Below are positions 54,073 through 64,000 of a stretch of DNA of 64,000 nucleotides, piece by piece; position 1 is the first letter of the stretch, and each line of letters starts with the position of its first letter. This DNA comes from Lepisosteus oculatus. Lineage: Eukaryota; Chordata; Actinopteri; Semionotiformes; Lepisosteidae. Below the pieces are notes generated by a model, which saw nothing but the letters and a program-made list of their open reading frames with translations, was not told where the DNA came from and did no database searches. The translations under genes were made by a program, and so were the position numbers. Location of the stretch: positions 6,136,501 to 6,200,500 of the forward strand of contig NC_090698.1 in NCBI RefSeq assembly GCF_040954835.1. Direction: 5' to 3'.

Positions 54073-54162
54073 GTGAGGGCGGGACGGGGAGGGGTGCGCC
54101 GGCGCGGCGCGGGCCTGACCCCTGACCCCTGACCCCTGACCCCCTGTCTGTCTGTCGCCCAG

Positions 54163-54313
54163 GTGCTGATCAGCATGGTCTACCTGCCCGATTCCATGCC
54201 CGCCTCCTTCCAGGCCACCTACACGCCCGTGGAGTCGGCCGGCACCGACGCCCAGATCAAGCACCTGGGCAGGCTCATGGCCACGCAGATGACCGCCGCT
54301 GGGATAGGGCCTG
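54163..54313 (+). CDS. sympk: sympk coding exon 10
   Basis: Residues 417-466 plus one base: [40 protein letters not shown]. It ends ATAGGGCCTG|GTGAGG. The last bases and the donor are the seed of the following array. Confidence 0.94.
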
Positions 54314-54850
54314 GTGAGGGGGGGTATAGGGGAGAGGGCCTGGTGAGGGGGGGTACAGGGGAGAGGGCCTGGTGAGGGGGGGTATAGGGGAGAGGGCCTG
54401 GTGAGGGGGGGTATAGGGGAGAGGGCCTGGTGAGGGGGGTGATGATAGGGGAGAGGGCCTGGTGAGGGGGGGTACAGGGGAGAGGGCCTGGTGAGGGGGG
54501 GTACAGGGGAGAGGGCCTGGTGAGGGGGGGTACAGGGGAGAGGGCCTGGTGAGGGGGGGTACAGGGGAGAGGGCCTGGTGAGGGGGGGTGATGATAAGGG
54601 AGAGGGCCTGGTGAGGGGGGTGATGATAAGGGAGAGGGCCTGGTGAGGGGGGGTGATAGGGGAGAGGGCCTGGGGAGGGGGGTGATGATAGGGGAGAGGG
54701 CCTGGTGAGGGGGGGTACAGGGGAGAGGGCCTGGTGAGGGGGGGTGATGATAAGGGAGAGGGCCTGGTGAGGGGGGGTACAGGGGAGAGGGCCTGGTGAG
54801 GGGGGGTGGGGTGATGATAGGGGAGAGGGCCTGGTGAGGGCCAGTATAGG
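54314..54850. repeat. 29-bp minisatellite made of 5' splice-site copies (sympk intron 10)
   Basis: About 17 units of GGTGAGGGGGGGTACAGGGG and AGAGGGCCT (29 bases, some with a GATGATA insert). Each unit repeats the exon-10 end (AGGGCCTG) plus its donor GTGAGG. Confidence 0.93.
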
Positions 54851-55112
54851 GGTGAAGGGGGGCGGTATAGGGAAGACAGCAGGGCAGTCAGAGGGTTACA
54901 GACAAACCCCTCTGTCGATCTGACTGGTATTTCTTTCTGTCTGCCTTTACACTCTTTCTCCTCTAATCCCTCTGTCTCTCTCTCTCTCCCCCTTTCTGCA
55001 TCTTTTACTCCTTTTGTCTCTTACTCTCTCGCTATCTCTGTCTCTCTTCATCCCTCTATCCCCCCACTCAATCTATCTTTCCGTCTGTCTGTCTCTGCCC
55101 CCCCCTCCTCAG

Positions 55113-55362
55113 GCGTGGAGCAGATGAAGACTCGGGAGGAAGACTCGGGGAAGGAGTGCGCGGCGGAGGGCGAGATGGGGCCCGAGCCGCGGGCGGACAG
55201 CGTGCTCATCAAGCGCAGGGTGTCGGCCGTGTCCCTGGGCCAGGCCATCTCCGTGCTGGGGGGGTACCAGGCCGGGAAGAGCCAGGCGGCGGACGAGGAG
55301 GGGGCGGGAGCGCCCCAGGCCAAGAGGCTGCCCGAGCCCATCCTGCCCTCGGCCCAGACCAA
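55113..55362 (+). CDS. sympk: sympk coding exon 11
   Basis: Residues 467-549 plus two bases: VEQMKTREEDSGKE, DSVLIKRRVSAVSLGQAISV, PQAKRLPEPILPSAQT. The least conserved part of the protein. Donor GTGAGA. Confidence 0.92.
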
Positions 55363-55389
55363 GTGAGACGCCCCGCCCCACCCCCCGGC

Positions 55390-56035
55390 GCCATGCCTGG
55401 TGTCCAGACTCTTATAGGAGCCCCTGTGTGTGGACACACCTGGTGTCCACACTCTTATTGGAGCCCCTGCATGTGGACACGCCTGGTGTCCAGACTCTTA
55501 TTGGAGCCCCTGGGTGTGGACACGCCTGGTGTCCAGACTCTTATTGGAGCCCCTGTGTGTGGACACGCCTGGTGTCCAGACTCTTATTGGAGCCCCTGTG
55601 TGTGGACACACCTGGTGTCCAGACTCTTATTGGAGCCCCTGTGTGTGGACACTCCTGGTGTCCAGACTCTTATTGGAGCCCTGTGTGTGGACACGCCTGG
55701 TGTCCGGACTCTTATTGGAGCCCTGTGTGTGGACACGCCTGGTGTCCGGACTCTTATTGGAGCCCTGTGTGTGGACACGCCTGGTGTCCAGACTCTTATT
55801 GGAGCCCCTGTGTGTGGACACTCCTGGTGTCCACACTCTTACTGGAGTCCCTGTGTGTGGACACACCTGGTGTCCAGACTCTTATTGGAGCCCTGTGTGT
55901 GGACACGCCTGGTGTCCAGACTCTTATTGGAGCCCCTGTGTGTTGGACCCCTGTGTGTGAACAGACCTGGTGTCCAGACTCTTATTGGAGCCCTGTGTGT
56001 GGACACGCCGGGTGTCCAGGTGGTTGTAGGTGCCC
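55390..56035. repeat. 43-bp minisatellite in sympk intron 11
   Basis: About 15 copies of CCTGGTGTCCAGACTCTTAT, TGGAGCCCCTGTGTGTGGAC, ACG. It ends in a non-repeated tail with GGTGGTTGTAGGTGCCCTG. The same unit and tail occur in intron 14. Confidence 0.95.
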
Positions 56036-56070
56036 TGCCTGTGAACTGACCTCTCCTCTCGCCGCCGCAG

Positions 56071-56221
56071 GGCGTCCGGGGCCGGTGGCCGCAAGAAGGT
56101 GTTCCGGCTGGCGGACGTGATCCAGCCCCTGTCGGAGGCCCAGGCTGAGAAGATGACCCACACGTCCATCAAGCGCATCCTGGAGTCGGAGAAGGCCATC
56201 GCCCGCTCCGGAATGTCACAC
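56071..56221 (+). CDS. sympk: sympk coding exon 12
   Basis: Residues 550-600: ASGAGGRKKVFRLADVIQPL, KRILESEKAIARSG. Donor GTGAGC. Confidence 0.94.
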
Positions 56222-56333
56222 GTGAGCCCCTGGGGAGGAGGGGGTCGGGGGGGGGTATGGTCAAGTCAGGTGAAGTGTTTGGCCATTCTAACCACGGCCG
56301 TTCTCCCGATCCTTCCCCCTCCCGCCGCCCCAG

Positions 56334-56569
56334 GTGCGAGTGAAGCTCCTGTCCAGGCTGGTGACCCAGCTGGGCGGGGCGATGAAGGACGAGGTGCTGG
56401 CCTTCGCCCTGGAGGACATCCGCGGCCGCAGCGACCTGGCCTTCGCCCTGCTCTACCAGGAGTACAACAGCTACCTGAGCCAGGGGCCGCAGGGCCTGCT
56501 GGACGGCTACGACCACTGCCTCATCACGCTGCTGTCCGGCCTGCAGGAGAAGCCAGACCAGAGAGATGG
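56334..56569 (+). CDS. sympk: sympk coding exon 13
   Basis: Residues 601-678 plus two bases: [49 protein letters not shown]. Donor GTGAGG. Confidence 0.96.
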
Positions 56570-56935
56570 GTGAGGGGGAGGGGAGGACTTCATGTCCATA
56601 CGGGGGGGGGGGCATTTCTCCCACCACTGGGGGGCAGCTGTTCTGCACCTGCAGCACAGCAGATCAGGGGAGGAGAGAGGGATCGCCTCACCAGCTGCAG
56701 CAGGGGAACTTTAGGGAGGGCAGGCTGTACAAACACAGTGTAGAAATGAGCCAGGAGACTGGGACTGATATCCCCTGTCTTGCCAATAGTGCCAGTAGGG
56801 GATCTTGTGCGCCAGGGCGGTCAGGATTTTAGTTTAGTGTCCTGTTATCCGAAGGATGGACCCTCCGAGAGCTCAGGGTTCCTGGTCGCCATCCGGGGGC
56901 GCTGGTTTGGGAATTTGGGAATGGTTTAGAGGGAA

Positions 56936-56953
56936 GAGCGCCACCTACTGGTT
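56936..56953 (-). promoter_or_regulatory. CTCF-like motif in sympk intron 13
   Basis: The reverse strand contains CCAGTAGGTGGCGC, a full core match. Confidence 0.45.
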
Positions 56954-57095
56954 CATTTGACATGACTTGTAGCAGCAGTCTGGTTTTCCCCGGCCGTCTC
57001 CCAGCCCAGTAGGCTCGGCTCCCAGGGCCGAGCCCGAGCCCGAGCCCGCGGCAGCTGCTGCTGTCTGAATCTCGGCTCTCCTCCTCCTCTCCCAG

Positions 57096-57177
57096 GCTCT
57101 TCACAAAGCTGGTGCTGGAGGCTCCTCTGATAACTGAGTCCGCCCTGGAGGTGATCCGCCGCTACTGCGAGGACGAG
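57096..57177 (+). CDS. sympk: sympk coding exon 14
   Basis: Residues 679-706: [27 protein letters not shown]. Donor GTACGA. Confidence 0.95.
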
Positions 57178-57237
57178 GTACGAACGGCGCTCCCATCCCC
57201 TGCAAATGTAGAACTGTTGCTCAACAACAGTTGAGCT

Positions 57238-57440
57238 TTGAAATGGAGCCCCTGTGTGTGGACACGCCTGGTGTCCAGACTCTTATTGGAGCCCCTGTGT
57301 GTGGACACGCCTGGTGTCCAGACTCTTATTGGAGCCCCTGTGTGTGGACACGCCTGGTGTCCAGTCTCTTATTGGAGCCCTGTGTGTGGACACGCCGGGT
57401 GTACAGGTGGTTGTAGGTGCCCTGTGTGTGAACTGTCCAG
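57238..57440. repeat. 43-bp minisatellite in sympk intron 14 (same as intron 11)
   Basis: Four copies of the intron-11 unit, followed by the same non-repeated tail (GGTGGTTGTAGGTGCCCTG, then GTGTGAACTG). Confidence 0.95.
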
Positions 57441-57452
57441 TTTGTGTTGCAG

Positions 57453-57566
57453 TCACGTGTCTACCTGGGCATGACGACGCTGAAGGAGCTCATCATGAAG
57501 AGGCCCTCAAGACAATTCCAGTACCTCCACGTCCTGCTGGACCTCAGCTCACACGAAAAGGACAAG
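57453..57566 (+). CDS. sympk: sympk coding exon 15
   Basis: Residues 707-744: [36 protein letters not shown]. The donor is GTCTCC, weaker than its neighbours, facing the amplified acceptor array. Confidence 0.94.
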
Positions 57567-57780
57567 GTCTCCATACAAACCCCTCTGTCATTCTCTGTCT
57601 GACCCTGTCTCTCCTCTCTCTGTCTGTCTCTATCTGACCCTCTCTCTCTGTCTCTTCTCTTTGTGTTACCTTCTCTCCCCCCTCTGTGCCTGTCCCTGTC
57701 TCTGTTAGACTCTGACCCTGACCCTGTCTCTGTCTGACTCTCTCTGTCTCTGTGTGTGACCCTGTCTGACCCTGTGCCTC

Positions 57781-59587
57781 TCTGTGCAGGTGCGCACACA
57801 CACTCTGACCCTCTCTCTGTCTGACCCTGTGCCTCTCTGTGCAGGTGCGCACACACACTCTGACCCTCTCTCTGTCTGACCCTGTGTCCTCTGTGCAGGT
57901 GCGCACACACACTCTGACCCTCTCTCTGTCTGACCCTGTGTCCTCTGTGCAGGTGCGCACACACACTCTGACCTTCTCTCTGTCTGACCCTGTGTCCTCT
58001 GTGCAGGTGCGCACACACACTCTGACCCTCTCTCTGTCTGACCCTGTGTCCTCTGTGCAGGTGCGCACACACGCTCTGACCCTCTCTCTGTCTGACCCTG
58101 TGCCTCTCTCTGCAGGTGCGCACACACACTCTGACCCTCTCTCTGTCTGACCCTGTGCCTCTCTGTGCAGGTGCGCACACACGCTCTGACCCTCTCTCTG
58201 TCTGACCCTGTGCCTCTCTGTGCAGGTGCGCACACACACTCTGACCCTCTCTCTGTCTGACCCTGTGTCCTCTGTGCAGGTGCGCACACACACTCTGACC
58301 CTCTCTCTGTCTGACCCTGTGCCTCTCTGTGCAGGTGCGCACACACGCTCTGACCCTCTCTCTGTCTGACCCTGTGTCCTCTGTGCAGGTGCGCACACAC
58401 ACTCTGACCCTCTCTCTGTCTGACCCTGTGTCCTCTGTGCAGGTGCGCACACACACTCTGACCCTCTCTCTGTCTGACCCTGTGCCTCTCTGTGCAGGTG
58501 CGCACACACGCTCTGACCCTCTCTCTGTCTGACCCTGTGTCCTCTGTGCAGGTGCGCACACACACTCTGACCCTCTCTCTGTCTGACCCTGTGCCTCTCT
58601 GTGCAGGTGCGCACACACGCTCTGACCCTCTCTCTGTCTGACCCTGTGTCCTCTGTGCAGGTGCGCACACACACTCTGACCCTCTCTCTGTCTGACCCTG
58701 TGTCCTCTGTGCAGGTGCGCACACACACTCTGACCCTCTCTCTGTCTGACCCTGTGTCCTCTGTGCAGGTGCGCACACACACTCTGACCCTCTCTCTGTC
58801 TGACCCTGTGCCTCTCTGTGCAGGTGCGCACACACGCTCTGACCCTCTCTCTGTCTGACCCTGTGTCCTCTGTGCAGGTGCGCACACACACTCTGACCCT
58901 CTCTCTGTCTGACCCTGTGTCCTCTGTGCAGGTGCGCACACACACTCTGACCCTCTCTCTGTCTGACCCTGTGTCCTCTGTGCAGGTGCGCACACACACT
59001 CTGACCCTCTCTCTGTCTGACCCTGTGCCTCTCTGTGCAGGTGCGCACACACGCTCTGACCCTCTCTCTGTCTGACCCTGTGTCCTCTGTGCAGGTGCGC
59101 ACACACGCTCTGACCCTCTCTCTGTCTGACCCTGTGCCTCTCTCTGCAGGTGCGCACACACACTCTGACCCTCTCTCTGTCTGACCTTGTGCCTCTCTGT
59201 GCAGGTGCGCACACACACTCTGACCCTCTCTCTGTCTGACCCTGTGCCTCTCTGTGCAGGTGTGCACACACACTCTGACCCTCTCTCTGTCTGACCCTGT
59301 GTCCTCTGTGCAGGTGCGCACACACGCTCTGACCCTCTCTCTGTCTGACCCTGTGCCTCTCTGTGCAGGTGCGCACACACGCTCTGACCCTCTCTCTGTC
59401 TGACCCTGTGCCTCTCTGTGCAGGTGCGCACACACGCTCTGACCCTCTCTCTCACTGACCCTGTGCCTCTCTGTGCAGGTGCGCACACACACTCTGACCC
59501 TCTCTCTGTCTGACCCTGTGTCCTCTGTGCAGGTGCGCACACACACTCTGACCCTCTCTCTGTCTGACCCTGTGCCTCTCTGTGCAG
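57781..59587. repeat. 54/55-bp minisatellite made of 3' splice-site copies (sympk intron 15)
   Basis: About 33 units. Each carries a pyrimidine tract, CTCTGTGCAG and then GTGCGCACACACACTCTGAC, the first bases of exon 16. Units come in 54-base (TGTCCTCTGTGCAG) and 55-base (TGCCTCTCTGTGCAG) forms. Long reverse-strand frames (up to 743 codons, [15 protein letters not shown]-type repeats) are artefacts. Confidence 0.95.
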
Positions 59588-59735
59588 GTGCGCACACACG
59601 CTCTGACCTTTATCAAGCGGATGTATGAGAAGGACCAGCTGAGGGATTACATTGAGAAGTTCGCCCTCAACTACATGCAACTGCTGGTGCACCCCAACCC
59701 CCCGTCCCTGCTGTTCGGGGCCGACAAGGACACTG
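59588..59735 (+). CDS. sympk: sympk coding exon 16
   Basis: Residues 745-793 plus one base: [35 protein letters not shown]. The true acceptor is the last of the array copies. Only here does the exon sequence continue as CTTTATCAAGCGG. Donor GTGAGG. Confidence 0.95.
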
Positions 59736-59789
59736 GTGAGGCAGGCACACCCCCCGACACGGCCACGCGGACACAGTTACCTTGCCCGC

Positions 59790-60540
59790 CTGCCCGTCTC
59801 CCTGACTGACCGCCTGCCCGCCTGCCCGTCTCCCTGACTGACCGCCTGCCCGTCTCCCTGACTGACCGCCTGCCCGTCTCCCTGACTGACCGCCTGCCCG
59901 CCTGCCCGTCTCCCTGACTGACCGCCTGCCCGCCTGCCCGTCTCCCTGACTGACCGCCTGTCCGCCTGCCCGTCTCCCTGACTGACCGCCTGCCCGCCTC
60001 CCTGACTGACCGCCTGCCCGCCTCCCTGACTGACCGCCTGCCCGCCTGCCCGTCTCCCTGACTGCCCGCCTGCCCGTCTCCCTGACTGCCCGCCTGCCCG
60101 TCTCCCTGACTGACCGCCTGCCCGTCTCCCTGACTGACCGCCTGCCCGCCTGCCCGTCTCCCTGACTGACCGCCTGTCCGCCTGCCCGTCTCCCTGACTG
60201 CCCGCCTGCCCGTCTCCCTGACTGCCCGCCTGCCCGTCTCCCTGACTGCCCGCCTGCCCGTCTCCCTGACTGCCCGCCTGCCCGCCTGCCCGTCACCCTG
60301 ACTGACCGCCTGCCCGCCTGCCCGTCTCCCTGACTGACCGCCTGCCCGTCTCCCTGACTGACCGCCTGCCCGTCTCCCTGACTGCCCGCCTGCCCGTCTC
60401 CCTGACTGCCCGCCTGCCCGCCTGCCCGTCACCCTGACTGACCGCCTGCCCGCCTGCCCGTCTCCCTGACTGACCGCCTGCCCGTCTCCCTGACTGACCG
60501 CCTGCCCGTCTGCCCGTCCTCCTGCCTGTCTGCCTGACCA
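59790..60540. repeat. 24/32-bp minisatellite in sympk intron 16
   Basis: Units TGACTGACCGCCTGCCCGTC and TCCC, with an optional extra CGCCTGCC block. It runs into the pyrimidine tract of exon 17. The reverse strand gives an Arg/Gly/Gln-rich pseudo-protein. Confidence 0.95.
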
Positions 60541-60559
60541 CCCGTCTGTCCGCCCGCAG

Positions 60560-60720
60560 AGGTGGCAGCCCCGTGGACGGAGGAGACCGTGCGGCAGTGC
60601 CTGTACCTGTATCTCTCTCTCCTGCCGCTCAACCATCGCCTGGTGCACGAGCTGGCGTCTGTCTACACCGAGGCCATCGCCGACATCAAGCGCACCGTGC
60701 TCCGCGTCATCGAGCAGCCG
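60560..60720 (+). CDS. sympk: sympk coding exon 17
   Basis: Residues 794-847: [40 protein letters not shown]. Donor GTACAG. Confidence 0.96.
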
Positions 60721-60764
60721 GTACAGCGCCGAGTCTCCAGCCCAGCTCTCGGGCTCAACTGGGG

Positions 60765-61395
60765 AACCACAGTGTTGCCCAAGCAATACCAGTTAGCAAA
60801 ACCTTTACAATAAAAAACTTCTTGTGAGACAGGTTCGCGTCTGTTCCTCGCACTCTGGGCTGCAGCTCTGTTGAGTTTCCTCCCCAGTAGGACTGAAGCT
60901 GTTCTGATTCTGGCAGCTGTGGGAATTCTGGGATTAGATTTGTTATATATAGGAGATTATGTTTGTCTAATCTACCAGTGCAGCAGAAAGTGCATCTCCG
61001 GTCTCTGAGGACTCCCTGTCCTCTATGGCCAGGCTGTGGTCACTGAGCCTGTCCTCTCTGGTCAGCCAGGTCTGTCTGTGGCCAGTGTCTATGCCCAGGC
61101 TGTGGTCACTGAGCCTGTCCTCTCTTGTCAGTCAGGTCTATCTGTGTCCAGTGTCTATGCCCAGGTTGTGGTCACTGAGCCTGTCCTCTCTAGTCAGTCA
61201 GGTCTGTGTCCAGTGTCTATGGCCAGGCTGTGGTCACTGAGCCTGTCCTCTTTAGTCAGTCAGGTCTGTGTCCAGTGTCTATGGCCAGGCTGTGGTCACT
61301 GAGCCTGTCCTCTCTAGTCAGTCAGGTCTGTGTCCAGTGTCTATGGCCAGGCTGTGGGCACTGATCCTGTACTTGGTCAGGGTCTGTTCCTTGTT
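60765..61395 (-). mobile_element. decayed LINE 3' end with internal tandem expansion (sympk intron 17)
   Basis: Parallels the 3' part of the LINE at 18312-20520: CCCAGTAGGACTGAAGCTGT, GGGAATTCTGGGATTAGATT, CAGCAGAAAGTGCATCTCC. Within it, a segment of about 57-60 bases (GGCTGTGGTCACTGAGCCTG, TCCTCTCTAGTCAGTCAGG) is tandemly repeated about five times (61025-61350). Confidence 0.7.
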
Positions 61396-61426
61396 GTCTT
61401 ACCGTTTTCGCTCTGTCTGTCTGTAG

Positions 61427-63475
<2,049 letters not shown>

Positions 63476-63673
63476 CGGACGTGCAGCTGAGTCTGATAAT
63501 ACATGGCACAGACGGATCACACTGGATTGGTTCTGTAAACCAGTGATTCTCCATCCGGATCCAGGGGAACCATTGTTCCAACTGGGCCCTCAATCACCAG
63601 TGCAGACAGGGGGTCTGTGCCTGATCCCCGGACTCCCAGCCGCACTCATTTGCTTGTGGACTTTGTGGACTGA

Positions 63674-63928
<255 letters not shown>

Positions 63929-64000
63929 TAACATGACATTTTCTGTTTAGCGCTGTACCTTGTGTTGGTGAAGTGCTGTGAGTGGTGAAGGTGTTGTGTC

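Noticed and set aside
57461-59692. Reverse-strand open frames of 629-743 codons (repeating [15 protein letters not shown]-type)
   Set aside because: They lie over the sympk intron 15 array and exon 15. The frames are open only because the repeat unit has no stop on that strand.
59667-60786. Arg/Gly/Gln-rich reverse frames resembling RGG proteins
   Set aside because: Translation of the CCGCCTGCCCGTCTCC array in sympk intron 16, antisense to the gene.

Overview
The window is vertebrate nuclear DNA, most likely from a ray-finned fish. Genes are split by GT-AG introns, and the interspersed repeats are fish-type LINEs, a 5S-rRNA-derived SINE family and a fold-back (MITE-like) family. The species cannot be fixed from the sequence. 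The gene content (OPA3, PPP1R13L, SYMPK, plus a piece of an HNRNPUL1-like gene) corresponds to genes that all lie on human 19q13, so this is a conserved-synteny block.

Layout. 1-5000: a promoter-like stretch, SINE and fold-back copies, and two internal exons of an HNRNPUL1-like gene (+) whose remaining exons are not visible. 6743-10447: opa3 on the minus strand, two coding exons (156 aa), with two minisatellites in its intron. About 11500-43136: ppp1r13l (iASPP) on the plus strand, with a GC-rich non-coding first exon near 11.8 kb, a long repeat-filled first intron and 12 coding exons (858 aa) with the ankyrin repeats and SH3 domain at the C-terminus. Its introns hold an L2/CR1-like LINE fragment and a 62-bp minisatellite that is split by an apparently intact 5.7-kb Tx1-clade retrotransposon. 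43137-46600: intergenic, with interspersed repeats, an RTE-like LINE tail and a pair of CTCF-like motifs. About 46540-64000: sympk (symplekin) on the plus strand, with a ZNF143/YY1-type promoter and 20 coding exons (about 947 codons) before the gene runs off the window.

The gene roles are established for the families and not demonstrated here. OPA3 is a mitochondrial membrane protein. iASPP is a p53-family and PP1-binding inhibitor. Symplekin is the scaffold of the mRNA 3'-end cleavage and polyadenylation machinery. They share a neighbourhood, not a known pathway.

The striking property of the window is its minisatellite load: most larger introns carry a tandem array. Several arrays are built from splice sites. 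Intron 15 of sympk holds about 33 copies of the 3' splice site plus the first 21 bases of the next exon. Intron 10 holds about 17 copies of its own 5' splice site. The end of ppp1r13l intron 7 is the last unit of an array of about 45 acceptor-like units. The other highlights are the Tx1-type element sitting exactly in a CT tract of that array, a CTCF consensus inside the 5S-derived SINE, and a coding minisatellite in ppp1r13l exon 7. Most of the long open frames in the window are artefacts of tandem repeats.
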